Source of the DNA: Pterobdella sp. o SKG-2022
Lineage: Eukaryota > Annelida > Clitellata > Hirudinida > Piscicolidae
Assembly: GCA_964035795.1 (NCBI GenBank)
Contig: OZ038321.1
Coordinates: 15,059,971 to 15,123,970, forward strand
DNA length: 64,000 nt
Reading direction: 5' to 3'
The notes below the pieces were generated by a model, which worked only from the letters and a program-made list of their open reading frames with translations, did not search any database and was not told the origin of the DNA. Each line of letters opens with the position of its first letter. Within the stretch, counting starts at the first letter, position 1. The translations under genes and the position numbers were made by a program. This document shows positions 1 through 23,296 of this stretch, piece after piece.

Positions 1-220
1 TCTTAGATTGGTTGACTTTTTGAGTTTTATGTGGAAGTTCAGGCCAAAGAGTGGTAAAAAATTTTTCACTAGCTTTGATTAATTTATCTTTTTGGATTCG
101 TTCTAAAAACCCATCGTAAGTTGAATATTCTTTGGAAATAGCTATAACATATTCCGTAATGTATTTATCAAAAAGTCCTATAGATTTTAGGCTATTAGTC
201 ACAAACAACCTCACATCCAT
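1..220 (-). CDS. DHX16: Probable DHX16/Prp2-type DEAH helicase, N-terminal part (partial)
   Basis: The minus strand reads open from an ATG at 220 down to base 1, about 73 codons, and continues beyond the window. The peptide starts MDVRLFVTNSLKSIGL and includes DGFLERIQKDKL and FFTTLWPELPHKTQKV. The spacing of hydrophobic residues and the ending LW..(V/L)P.K match the N-terminal helical domain of DHX16, the DEAH-box ATPase that remodels the activated spliceosome before the first splicing step. No helicase motif lies in the window, so the family call rests on this short domain alone. The start is the first ATG of the frame. The gene is divergent from the PLXDC gene at 455, with 234 bp between the two start codons, so the two may share a promoter region. 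Family membership is likely; the exact paralogue is less certain. Confidence 0.55.
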   Translation of the reverse strand, partial: MDVRLFVTNSLKSIGLFDKYITEYVIAISKEYSTYDGFLERIQKDKLIKASEKFFTTLWPELPHKTQKVNQSK

Positions 221-454
221 TTTTTAAAACACTGTGAGCGTAATTAAAATTACATTGGTACTACTGATTACAAAGTAAATCAAAGAATAAATAAAAAAAT
301 GAGAATGTAATACTTTTTCCAAATAATTTCTTTCTCTATTTTAATATTAATAGGCATATTTTTAAAGATTCTAATGTTTTGAAAAATAAAAGCCATCTAA
401 TCAGTTCTCGTTCTGTGCTAAAAGCTCTTAGAGCGTATACGGAGTAAAAGAAAA
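221..454. promoter_or_regulatory. Divergent intergenic spacer between DHX16-like and PLXDC genes
   Basis: This 234-bp AT-rich spacer separates two divergently oriented start codons. It should contain both 5' UTRs and a bidirectional promoter. I see no clear TATA box or named transcription-factor site, so the call is positional only. Confidence 0.35.
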
Positions 455-11849
<11,395 letters not shown>

Positions 11850-14737
11850 TCGTGGTGAAGTAGTGATATCATTAGATTATCGTTAAATTCAGTGTATGTT
11901 CGTTATAGAAATAATTTAGTTTTTGGTATTTGTGTGGTTTTATTATTACTTATTGTTTGATCATCTATCTTAAAAATAAAATATATCTTGCAAATTAATT
12001 TTTGTGGTTGTTCATTTAGTGAGATTATTTACCATACCAGTCACATAATTTTCAATAAACACATTAGCGTCACGAGCAATTTTTGTCCTTAAAACTAGTG
12101 TTTTTTATTACATTTCAGCAATATCATTGTTTTTAGAGTTTTACCTTGTTATTTTTCAAGTAATAATTTTTGTTATATACATCTTCAAAGGCAATGATGT
12201 GCCGAATCACATTCCATCCCTACAGACGTCCATTAAAGCTCGACTTGACATCTTTCATATTTTATCATTATTTTGTTCACCCATGTTTTTTCACCATTGT
12301 TACATATATCGTTTTATCAAGGTTTTATATTTATTTTTTGTTGAAATTACAGTGTGTCATGCAAGATGTAGCTAATAATAGAAATTTTGTTGTTGTGAGA
12401 ACGCTCACTTATGTTGTTTGACTCTCATTTATCTCACAAGTTGATTGATATTTTGAAAAAGTTCTAGTATCTTGTATTTTTCTAGAAGTTTTAATTATAC
12501 ATTATTATGCAAAAGTATGATTCTTTCATTCTTCTTTCTTCTACGCCTTCTCCTTGTCTTCTTTAAAGATTGCCAAACCTTTCTCTTTAAATGCATTTTT
12601 TGCTATTGTACTGATATTTTTGAATAAACGCTCTATGTCATACCATTCAATGCATTTAAAGCTCTCATCACCTGTAGGTTTGGTCTACAAAAAATGTTGC
12701 CCAAATTGCTATATTTTTCTGCGTATTCTACCCTTATGTCTTTTATTGAGTTTCCTTTCTGAGGTTTCCATTAGATATGTGGTTTGGGTAAAAAATACGG
12801 CATCTTTAGAATGTATTTTCTTTTGGAAATCTAGCTTTTTCAAGTTACTTTCTGAAGGACTCCACGTTTGACAATTCTATTTTTTCAATATCATTTTATT
12901 ATCTTCCGTATCTTCCTTTTCTAGAGTCACTGAATTTCCATAATCTAACCATTTTTCTCATCTTTCATTTCATATTTAGATGTACGAGTTACTTCACATT
13001 CATCCTTTAAAGCGTTAAAATGACTCGATTCGTGAGAAGTATGCATAGTTTCATCATAATCACCTGTTGCATACACCAGTTGTAGACATAGATCACAATC
13101 TCATACAATTCTTATCATCTACATAACCTGTGATCCAACAGAAGCTTATATAGGTAATGCATATTTATTTTGTTAGAAAATACTTTGTGTTTGTTACCTC
13201 ACTATTTGATTCAGGCTATTCTACGTCGTCTATTTATTTCAATTGTTAAGAGCTCTTGTCGCATTGTCAAAATTTATAATCAACGGCTTTTATTCATTGT
13301 TTTTTATTTTTAGAGCCATTTTAATTTATATTTTTTTAACTTATACTCAACAATTTAATGCAGAATGTATGAAGCTTTCAATAAGTTTATTGAAACAACA
13401 AAAATCTATTATTTTAGGTAAGTTTAGCCTTATCATATAACGTATCATAAATTATGAGAAGTAAATTTACTTATCAATTTTTATATGAGTGCTAAACTTA
13501 TCGAAATCTAAAGCTTTTCGTTATTTTAAATGTTTTAAAAGCATATACTCGAGGTAGCATTTTTAAAAATATGTTATTACATTCAAAATCTCTGAAGGAC
13601 CAAATCTTTAACCTTGCACCATAATCAACTACTGAAGTGTGCTCATGCTTGTAATGTCGATTTAAAAAAATATTCGAGAAGTTTTTATTTCAGAAAGTAT
13701 ATTCAAAACATTGAAGTAAATTAAACCTTTATAACCATGTTCACCAATGTTTGCATTTACACTGTAGTTTGAAAGGATGACAGTTTTTGCACGTGTTTGT
13801 CACTTATTTATCAATGAATTTTCAAAAGTATATTACTAAACATATCGTTGTTTCAAAAGTTATACTATTAACTTTGATCATTATTTCTACCATATACATT
13901 GACTCAATCTTTGATTGATAAGTTTAACGTATAAATTATTATTCTTGTGATTTTATCCCACTATATGTCTGTTTTGATGTCCCCATTATTTTCTTTTCTT
14001 GTTTTTCTGTCGTATATATTTTTCATTTTCATTTACGATTATATTTCAAATTATTTTTCTTCCAAATATATTTCCATGACTCATAAAATATGACATCAAC
14101 AATCTCAATCACATAATCATTTAATTATGCGTAGGCTATAAAGCTGAAATAAATTTAAGCTTTAATATTTTGAGCATTTTATATATGCTTACTATATGGC
14201 ATCACTTATGTTAGAATTATCTTTAAGAATTAGTTAATTTCACAATATTTGGTAAATTTTAGTTCTTGTTTGAGAGCATTTATCACTCAGAGAGCCCAGT
14301 TATATCAGCACACTCGTGTATTCTCATAAAGTATTTCTAAAGCTTTGCGTTTAATTATATTTATTAGCGCGACCTAGAGGTCGGCCCAAGTATGTTTATA
14401 CGATATAGAATGACATATTGGTCACATATACCCTACATCGTAAATAAGAAATGTATGATAACAAAATGTAAATCTGATCAAATGTATTTGTTCTTATTTT
14501 ACAGAGATAATAATCAGAGTTGATGAAGTAAGGGTTGTTGCAGTGATGATACCTTCGCAAATCCATCCATGTTTATAACCATGATATTATTGGATCTTTA
14601 GCATATAGTTCTCAATTTTTTATTAGCTTCATTAGTTAGTTTTGGTTGTGTTTTTAGTTTTTATAGCGTTAATGGGAAATTTTGTATTCAATTACGATTT
14701 TTCCTACCTGTAAATACTTCCCTTTCATATTTAACAA
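11850..14737. other. Intergenic region with no recognised gene
   Basis: AT-rich sequence after PLXDC. A broken minus-strand reading frame at 12870-12540, with peptides such as KCIEWYDIERLFKNIS, may be an old mobile-element remnant. A 23-nt segment near 14506-14528 has exon-like splice signals on both sides, but I cannot connect it to a gene. A weak inverted motif containing CTTATCGAAAT lies near 13420-13510. Confidence 0.3.
11975..11980 (+). other. Polyadenylation signal of PLXDC gene
   Basis: A canonical AATAAA lies 126 bp after the PLXDC stop codon, on the same strand, in AT-rich 3' UTR sequence. It supports 11712-11849 as the last coding exon. Confidence 0.5.
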
Positions 14738-14800
14738 TCAATCAAATCTTTACAGCCTATTTTTCTTTAACCAAATTCAAAATACATTCACATATATCAT
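14738..14800 (-). repeat. LINE/SINE 3' tail, copy 2
   Basis: CAATCAATCAAATCTTTACAG and the following CTTTAACC and AAATACATT segments align with 15541-15640, the better-preserved copy, indicating a diverged member of the same tail family on the minus strand. Confidence 0.4.
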
Positions 14801-15540
14801 TTTAACTCTTATATATTAGCTATTTATGGTACTACTTAATTTAAAAAAACTTTAATGAATAGTATATATTCAGGTGCTTTGAGTATTATTTATTTGTAAA
14901 TAAATTGAGACACGTTTTATGAACCTTTCAATTTGAATTCCATTCTCTGAATCACAAAGCAAACTAGCCACACGGTCGTTGTTTCTATTTATGAAATAAC
15001 CATTCTTTTTATTTAACTCTATTTCAAATAATATATTTCTATTGTATTACGTTTGAAAATTGTAGTATAGATCTCAATTACAAGTATAATTATTTCTAAT
15101 ATAACCACATGTTCAGCGTCAAAACCTCACAATCATGTACATACGCTACAATTATACCAAGACATTTTAAAATATTATTTCCATATTGTCTACGCATTTC
15201 AATCGATTAACGTGATTTCTAGGGCATTGAGGTTCTATTGAATGGTTGTTTTGGAGTGTATTTGACAATGAAGGAATGCTTTATTTATAAATAAAAATAC
15301 TCTATGTAAATCTAGGCTAAAAGTTAGATGTTTGATCAAATGATACGATTTATATGTTCAATCAACACGTAAGTTCATTGCAACTCCTTGCAAATTCAGT
15401 TCTCAGAGCTGTGAAGTTTTTGTTAAAATTTTTAAAATAGCGTTGTATTATTTTCTGTAAATAATTGTACTTTTATTATATTTCAAATTTGAAAATCCTC
15501 ATTATGATTCATTTTCGTTTACAGTTCTAGGCACCGTTTT

Positions 15541-15640
15541 ATCAATCAATCAATCAATCAAATTCTTTTTATAGCTCTTTTTCCTTTACCCTTTTTAATG
15601 GGAAACTGAAAATAAAAATACATTAGGTGCAATATATTTT
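15541..15640 (-). repeat. LINE/SINE 3' tail, copy 3, with (TGAT)n
   Basis: The minus strand ends in GCTATAAAAAGAATTTGATTG followed by a clean (TGAT)n array. Together with 11300 and 14738 it defines a small dispersed family with a tetranucleotide tail, as expected of L2-type retroposons. Confidence 0.5.
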
Positions 15641-15717
15641 GATTTGACTAGTTTCAAATTTTGGCTCACATGTTTCAATAAGTTGATATAACACGCCCTC
15701 TAATAATTTTTAGGCAC

Positions 15718-15832
15718 CCAGATAGATAGTTAAATACAGAAAAATGGATAGATACAGACAAATAGAAAGATACAGACAACTAGATAGATACAGACAAATA
15801 GATAGATACAGAAATATAGATAGATACAGTTG
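15718..15832 (+). repeat. GATA-rich minisatellite
   Basis: Imperfect tandem units based on ATAGATAGATACAGACAA (about 18-20 bp) run for about 115 bp. No coding potential. Confidence 0.8.
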
Positions 15833-16448
15833 AATTTGATTTGAAGTTAACTCCTGATTGTTTGAATTTAAATTTTCTATGCAATTATTTTGTTAATTTA
15901 TCTGCATTTTTATTTTAAATGTGTTTATTTTAATCTATCAGCAATTTCCAATAATTTTCAGAAAAATTTGTATCACCAAGTTTTTTTTTCAAAAAAATTG
16001 AAAACTGTTTTTTTTCTTCGACTATGAAACACATGTATATCATTAAGACGCCTTTATAGTAATTTGAAAAATTTGAGTCAAACAAGAAAAATGAAATGAA
16101 AAGTAATTTCAAACTGCGAAATAAAGTTAAAATTGTGGTTAGTGAGAAAAATGTGAGTCGAGCAAAAACTAAGCTGTCTGACGCGAAAGAATATACGAGC
16201 AAAACGTCAACTATCTTTATTTGGAAGTTTAATAATATTTATTTCACAAAATAATTTTCAGTTTTCAAATATCATATATACCCTATTGTTCGAGGATTTC
16301 TTGTCACAGGTAGTGCTGCTTACAAAACCACGCACTCTTAATTTATGGAATGGCTTTTGTAAAAAAATATTATTTTTTATTAAATTTTATTCATTAGGAA
16401 GCTTTGTAAAAACTTGTTATATGATGTAACTATTTGTTTTCAAAGTTT

Positions 16449-17443
16449 TCATTTTTTTTTTAAAACTTCGCAGACCAAAAATCTGCTCAAAATAATTCCT
16501 GGACTTAAATTTAACCCAAAATGAGTAGTTTTCAAAAAGTGATAAATTAATGGTTTCTTCCTGACTATAAATTCAAGACATCGATGAGGCATTGATCCAA
16601 TCAGTGATATGAGGTATTTTGGAGGCTTACCCTGCCAAGCACGAAAAATCATTCGGAGATTTTGAACGGACTGATATTGCTTTCCGTTTTGATAAACCAT
16701 TCCGGTCAAATAGTTCCAAACGTTTTCAATAGAATTCGGATCTGTTCTTTCCGATGGCCATTCGAGAACATCGATTTTTTGTTGCAAAATCCACGATTTA
16801 TATAGCTTAGACTTGTGAATTGCTGCATTGTTTTGTTGAAAAACAAATTTCTTGTAACGCAATTCATTCATAAAAGGCAATAAACGATTTTTTAATGTTT
16901 TGGAATATTTCATTGAGTTCTGACGTCTTATCATAATTGCCAAGTCGGTCTTTCCTTTCACGTGATTCCACCCCAAAAATCACTGATCCTTCTCCACCAA
17001 AACGCTTTTGAAATATTTCTAGATCTCCGCAAATCATGCCAGTAGTATTGAAATCCGTCTAGTCAATCAAAATTAAATTTTTTCTTGTCGGAAAAAATTT
17101 TTCCGTTTCATTCGAGCTTCCAAAAAAAGCTCCTCTTCGGCAAATTTTATTCTTTCTTTTTCATGAGCTGCCTTCAGGTCTAGTGCTAGTTTGCGCTTTG
17201 AATATTGCAGATTTTCAGAATTTTTCAACACTCGATGAACTTTAGATGCAGTAACAGGCAAATCCAATGATTTGTTGATTGTTGTTGAAGAGATTCTTTG
17301 TTGCGAAGTGGTCCTATTTTGTTCCTGTAGCAATATTCATACGTGGACGCTTTCTGTCTTAAAACCAAATGCATTTGGTTTTTTTTTGAGGTTTTTCTGA
17401 AATACGGTCTGGTTAAAAAATCCGGCATGTCTTCTACAAGCAT
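16449..17443 (-). mobile_element. Tc1/mariner transposase remnant (pseudogene)
   Basis: Minus-strand frames, read in order from 17443 to 16530, show a helix-turn-helix-like N-terminal part, a broken middle with GFQYYWHDLR and FGGEGSVIFG, and a C-terminal part with FQQNNAAIHKSK and VLEWPSERTDPNSIENVWNY. These match the Tc1 DDE domain (consensus FQQDNAPCH and WPAQSPDLNPIENLW). The second catalytic Asp is Asn here, the first lies in a frame broken by stops, and at least two frameshifts are present. The copy is therefore inactive. I did not find terminal inverted repeats. Confidence 0.8.
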
Positions 17444-17567
17444 TTACTCTCGAAAACTTTTTTAAAAATCAGTTTTTGAAGGGCTTCAAGTTTGGTAGTT
17501 ATAAGTCATAACTGGTCTCACAGATTTTTTATATTTTTATTCTTTTATTTAATTTATTGCTTTTTGA

Positions 17568-17695
17568 TTTTATAGAAATGGAGGGCTGCTATGTTTGCTT
17601 TTTGATGTAAACATTTTATAGAAATGGAGGGCTGCTGTTTGCTTTTTGATGTAAACATTTTATAGAAATGGAGGGCTGCTATGTTTGCTTTTTGT
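17568..17695 (+). repeat. Tandem triplication of a ~45-bp unit
   Basis: Three copies of a unit with TATAGAAATGGAGGGCTGCT begin at about 17571, 17617 and 17661. The middle copy lacks AT within GCTGCTATGTTTGC. The spacer ends are almost identical, so the expansion is recent. Confidence 0.9.
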
Positions 17696-17844
17696 CTTCT
17701 TTTCAAAATTTCTAGTGTAGTATTATTTTAGTTTTTCATATTGCTTTATTAGCTGAATTTTTCATATTGAATCTTTTTGTTTTCTCTTCGTTAACTTAAA
17801 GTCTAAAGTTGGCATACAAATTTTTTATTTATTTTGTAAATCAT

Positions 17845-18420
17845 TTAAAGCGCCATTATCGCGACAGTAGAAGTTTTGGTCATCTGCAGAAGGTATTTCC
17901 TAATTATTTTTGAAGTGTTTTGAAAGCTTTGAAAAAATAAACAACTACAACATTGGGAAAAGGGTGTCTTTTTGGCACGCCAACATTGGTCCTTAGTGTG
18001 TACCCGCAATAGTTTCCAGTTTTCACACGTTTTTACAGAGGCTATGTGGCATCGTATCATTTTGATTTTGTTTTTCGACATGTTCTTTCATGATTTCCAA
18101 AATTTTTTTTTGTGAGACAGTATCGAATGCCTTGGGCCTATCCACGGTAAACTGATTGTGATAATGGCAGAGTTTCATCTATTTTTTCCTCATTGTTTCT
18201 TTTATTAATACTGAAAATATTTTTTTTATTGTAAGAATAGTTATTAGCCTTATGTTATAAGCCGTTTTTGGTTTGTTAGGTTTTTGAATAAAAATTAAAG
18301 TCCTTTATTTATATCTGCTAGCTTCTAATGGTATTTGAAAGTTTGTCTTTTGAAATATTTTTTTTACTCAACGGACATATATAAATTTTGTTTTTATAGT
18401 TCTAGTAGCATGATGGTCTG
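17845..18420 (-). mobile_element. LINE reverse transcriptase remnant, N-terminal half of RT
   Basis: Broken minus-strand frames read KPKTAYNIRLITIL, LPLSQSVYRG, PKAFDTVSQKKILEIMKE and LRTNVGVPKRHPF. These correspond to the RP+TLL, PSQSGFR, KAFDTV and NIGVPQGD motifs of a non-LTR reverse transcriptase. Stops and frameshifts interrupt it. It lies downstream, in its own orientation, of the fragment that encodes the later half of the same kind of RT (18560-19430). Confidence 0.6.
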
Positions 18421-18559
18421 ATGCAGTAAGCTTATCTGGAAATCCTCAAACTCAAAATGTGTATCCGACTATTTTTCGAAGTTTATGAAATTTAAAATTT
18501 TGAAATAAACAATAAATCCTAAATTTTATATTCATTTGTTCATATACCCATATTCGAAA

Positions 18560-19430
18560 ATCTTCAAAAGTTTTCTAGCACCTAGATCTCTGTTTTTCGC
18601 CATTTGCACTGCCTGCTCGATGTTCATTTGGTGTTTTTTAGCAGATCATTTTTGATAGTTGTTACTAGGTTGGAGTTAGTTCTTCTTTGCTCCACATTTT
18701 TTTGAGACCTTCGATGATAGTTTTTTGACCGAAACAAGATAACCCTGCACAGAATAACATTTGTTACTGTCGCATTGTCCTGACTTGAGAGCCTGGTTCA
18801 ACAAGAGCATTTACGGTTTTTGTTCCATGCGTTTTGGTCAAAAAGCCCCACATGTATGCCAAATCATTTTGCAACAAAAAAGCGTAATGTTATAACATTT
18901 GTTCATTTTTTTCACTTGTAATTCCTGAAGTTTATATTTTGTTTGATGCGAGCGTTGCCATTGTTGTTGTTGTTTTTGAGTGCCAACTTCTAAAGTCTCT
19001 TTCGACGCTGCTTGGAGCGAGTACCGAAAGAAACTTGTAGCTTCGAGTTGTTTGTGACTTTTGGTGAGCAGTAAAAATGATGAATAGATTCTCGAAATGC
19101 TGTGTGTTTGGGGACTGAAGTAGTTGAGAACCTCTTCGAAACTCTTGTTAGAGTGCACACTCGGCACCTGCCATTGCAGCTGACTACTTGCGTTTTCCCA
19201 AGCTTGTTTCGTGTCGATTATCATGCTCAAGTATTTGCATTTTTTCAATCATCGTCTATACCAATTTCGAGTATTTCTGTTTTTGTGGTTTCCTTTTTCA
19301 GTGCTTTTCCACTGCATTTAGGTCTATGCCTTCTTTGCATATGAAATCAACTTCAGCAGCATATGCAATGTTTTGGGCAAAAACAGTTTTCTGGTTTGTA
19401 ATAAGGCTGCTTCTGGATGTATAGCCTTAC
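18560..19430 (-). mobile_element. LINE reverse transcriptase remnant, C-terminal half
   Basis: The minus strand reads AYAAEVDFICKEGIDLNAVE, where the YADD catalytic box has become YAAE, then KYLSMIIDTKQAW (consensus YLGM+I+), then a C-terminal region. Several stops break it. The fragment precedes, in transcriptional order, the RT N-terminal half at 18420-17845, so the two cannot be one collinear copy. Confidence 0.55.
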
Positions 19431-19619
19431 CATAATACGTTAGCATAAAATAAATTTATTGAAATAATTGGTATAAATAGTAAGATAATTTCAACATCTG
19501 ATTTACTTTATGACAACAAACATTTCACTACACATGATTGCGGACCTATTGGCCTGAGTTTAATGTTCACAATTTCCCAAATATGGATGGACCATACCAT
19601 CATTAAAGCCAGGAAAATA

Positions 19620-19880
19620 GCAAAAAGAAGGAAGATTAAAGCTCCAAGGGCATTAAAGGTCTATTCTTTCTTAATTATGCAGAAAAACACTAGCAATACT
19701 TCACATCTAGATTTCATAACAATTCTGAATGAAATTGACCCGAAAACAAAGTTCACATTCGAAACAGAGGAAAACTCTAAGTTACCTTTCATAGATACAC
19801 TGGTAGTCAGAGAGAAAGATGGGAGTCTATCTACCACTGTGTATCGAAAGCCATTTCATAATAAACCCACGATCCTGCCA
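19620..19880 (+). mobile_element. Penelope-like element reverse transcriptase fragment
   Basis: The plus-strand ORF at 19563-19910 contains FITILNEIDPKTKFTFETEE, then KLPFIDTLVVREKDGSLST and TVYRKPFHNK. This matches the post-catalytic RT region of Penelope-like elements (FL..LHP.I+FT.E.E....PFLD+.+.R..DGS..T.VYRK). The RT palm and the GIY-YIG endonuclease are not seen, so it is a truncated fragment. Confidence 0.75.
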
Positions 19881-20224
19881 AGACCCCAAAGTTTGGCTAA
19901 GAGTTTTTAAAGAAGCACTCTGTCGGTCCTATAGACTCTGTTCAAATCAAGCTCTTCTGCATATTAAATAAACAATTTTGAAGACAATGATTATGATAAG
20001 AAAAAGCTGAACAAAATTGTCAAGAATTACAAGCTCAAAAAAACCAAAACCAGGATCATCAGTAAAACCTTACAACTTACGATCAATTACGATCAATGCA
20101 AAAACACAATTCTTAGAGGCATATGTCAACAAAAATTAACAAATAATTCTTCCTCCTATTCTTAAATCTTCTTTAAATCCTATTTTTCTTAAAAACCTAA
20201 AAACCTTCTTCTTTTATCAGTTCA

Positions 20225-20490
<266 letters not shown>

Positions 20491-21995
20491 TTTAAAAGAT
20501 TCTGACAATTTCTGTGGTGTTTAATGGTTTGTTGCTCTGCAGTGAACTGTCCTTCAACCTGCATGATGCATTGTGTCAATGGCTTCAGAAAGGATTCAAA
20601 TGGGTGTCAAACATGCTAATGTGTCGATCCGTGCTAGGTAACTAATTATTATTTAAAGGAACCTTTGATGAAATATTCTATAAGAATAAGTGTCCAAAGT
20701 TATGTAAATAAATAATATGATTAGGAAGTACATGAATAAATAATAGGATTTGGAAGTATCTCAAATATTGCAAAAAAAAATTTTCAGTTGTTTAGACATC
20801 GATAAATCGCGAAAGAAATGTGAGATTCGAATGTTAAGCATGTATGTTCTTCAATTCAGAAGCTTTTCTAGCAGCTCATCGATACTTCCGTTTTGTTCAA
20901 TCCTCCAATTTTCAGTTTTTTTTTTCGATTTCTGGATTAGAATCCATAAAACTGTTTTGAATTTCTTTGTTAAAACTCAAAAAAACATTTGAATAGCTTT
21001 ATTGCATGCAAATCAACAAAAAAGTTGAATGACTCGAACACAATTATTCAAATTTATTCAATTGAATAAATTTAAAGTGCATCCAAATAAACATTTCAGC
21101 TGTATAAAAAGTTTTGAGCCACAACTATTGATAAGCATTCACAGCCTACAGCCACATGATCCATGGGTGAGGGCCAGCAAACCGTGGTTGGAAAGCTCTT
21201 CCTTGCACACCACGCCCACCCATACAGTTGAGTTTTGGTTCTTTCTTCAAAAGGCCGATTGGGAAGAGGGGGAGGGAGGAAGTCCATCTTTTGGAAGACT
21301 AGGCCCAAAATCGGCCTGGTGTTCGGAGACTCAAATTTCAAAACTAAATTCAACTCGTTCCGATTTTCAGCCATTTGAAAATATTTCGATCACATACATG
21401 TTAATTGTTCAATTAGGCATTGAGTCTCTTGTGTTTATCGTAGACAGGTTGTTATCTTACACTTTTAAACTGAACGTGAGCGTTTTCATTTCACATTTAT
21501 ATTAAGGGTAGCAGAGATAATCGTTTAAATGTAGTTTGCAGGGAAATAGTTTTGAATACATCGTTTCAAAACTTTTCCGTATTAAATTTTTGAAAAACTA
21601 AAAATCTAATACGCAATTATAAAAAAGATTATTTAAAAACTTATGTATTTAATTATAAACATTTGTGTAGTGATGTAATGGCAAAGACCTCCTTCAACCT
21701 TCCTTCCTCAGCTCTTCTTTCGTCTTTTTTTTTCTTTCTTTCTATCTTTTTTTTTCTTTCTTCCTTTCTTTTCATTTAAGCATGTCCAGGTTAAGGGAAA
21801 TTGTTCAAGCTAGTTTCCCTTTTTTCCTCTTCTTTTCCTTGTGTACCTCACTACATCATATGTTTAAAAATTAAATACATATAATTTTCATGAAACTTTT
21901 ATTCAAACTGCTATTTATTAAAAACACAAAAAAAAATCTGGAAATTTCTTTAAGTTCATTAATGTTTGTTTTAAACGAATTGCCTCAAAATTGGG
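20491..21995. other. Intergenic region, GC-richer patch and pyrimidine tract
   Basis: No gene recognised. Bases 21130-21375 are clearly richer in GC than their surroundings and hold overlapping open frames on both strands without family similarity. Bases 21700-21850 form a CT-rich tract flanked by TGTAGTGATGTA and, inverted, by a related sequence near 21845. Confidence 0.35.
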
Positions 21996-22136
21996 AATCA
22001 TAAAACACGACAATATTTGAATTTTTTATTTGACGAAGCTTTCATATATATTCATTGGTTACATCATGATGTTATAAAATATATCGAAAAGCTTCGTCAA
22101 ACAAACAATTTAAATATTATCGTGTTTTTATGATTC
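21996..22136. repeat. Foldback (MITE-like) element, ~56-bp arms
   Basis: The left arm (about 21996-22051) contains AATCATAAAACACGACAATA and TTTGACGAAGCTTT. Its inverted partner lies at about 22079-22136 and matches along the whole length with few differences. A spacer of under 30 bp gives a long hairpin. No coding capacity. Confidence 0.8.
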
Positions 22137-22609
22137 ACATAGTTTTTGAAACGTTTTTCAAAGTTCTCATCAAAACTCAAGCAAGAACGCTTGCAGTAGA
22201 ACTCTAAAACTGAAAATTTGCTGAAAAGCAATAATCTGAAAACACCATAGTACAAAGTAAAAAAGAAATACTTCTAATATTATCAATCAGTTTTCAGAAA
22301 CATTCAATAATTTGAAAACCAATTAGCTTATCAAGACCTGATGTTACTATTCGTTCTTGCCTTGATAACTTCATTTTGAAGTAACATTTTAATAAATAAA
22401 TTTTTTAAAAACAAAATCACGGCGGCTAGCACAATTATTGATAACAAAACTAAGCTTTTTGGTATGCCAAGGTAACCCTATACAATGGTTGTTGTGATAA
22501 ATATAATAGACCATGTGTTATATTGTTTTATTGAACTTACACGCTATATTTATTGAAATTTTTCGTTGTTTCTTATAATATTTTTATTCATTATTTAATT
22601 AAAAGAGGA

Positions 22610-22870
22610 AAATAAGAGAAGATGTAGGTGTCATCAGCAAAAAGCTGACTTTGAAAAGAGAAAGATTCAATAAGACAAGGAAGATGAGAGGTATGAAGAA
22701 TAAAAAGAAGAGGCCCGAGAACAGATCTTTCAAAAACACCAAGAAAAACAGAGAGAGGAGAAGAAGAGTTGTTAATAGAAACAGGAATGAAATTAATACT
22801 TGAATAAATAAATAAATAATTTTATTTATCTAGCGCCAAAGAAAGCAACTGAGGTGCACTGCTACAAATA
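22610..22870 (-). mobile_element. CR1/L2-type LINE remnant with FADD box and 3' tail
   Basis: The minus strand reads ERSVLGPLLFILHTSHLP and then SQLFADDTYIFS, the QGS+LGPLLF and (F/Y)ADD motifs of a LINE reverse transcriptase. The preceding 22810-22870 carries a GCGCTAGATAAATAAAATT-type tail that must belong to another copy. The RT frame is short and truncated on both sides. Confidence 0.7.
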
Positions 22871-23124
22871 ATCAATTGAATAAACATTAATTAGAAAATA
22901 TTAAAACTTTTCAGTTTAAAATTTTTTTCATTGAAACAATTTTTACATTTTATCACAGTCATAACAGGTTCAAATTAAACACAAATATGATAAATTTTTA
23001 TAAAAATTAAAATACTACTTGTATACTTTAACCTGTTTTTACTGGAGCATGACATAATTAAAAACAAATACTTTAAAATTATAGTTGATTTGAATTAGTT
23101 GATGAAAAAACAAGTCAATATACA

Positions 23125-23240
23125 TCATCATCGTTTTGCGTCAGTTGCCATGCTAGCATAGGTTAGACAAAAAGTCTTGACTGGGATTCAAGCCTATAAA
23201 AACATATTGGCCCATCAAAGGCCTCACCCTTAAGCTACAT
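23125..23240 (+). repeat. CATGCTAGCAT-type dispersed repeat (SINE/LINE tail), copy 1
   Basis: CATCATCATCGTTTTGCGTC is followed by CCATGCTAGCATAGGTTAGA and GACTGGGATTCAAGCC. This resembles a very abundant repeat that I associate with cephalopods and other lophotrochozoans. Parts recur at 47598 (inverted) and, weakly, near 42310 and 61318. Confidence 0.55.
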
Positions 23241-23296
23241 GAGAACTTAAAATTAATATACATTAAATGTTATTGGATACCAACGCAATGAATTTA

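Noticed and set aside
16449..17443. Active transposase gene
   Set aside because: A catalytic Asp is replaced by Asn and frameshifts and stops break the frame.
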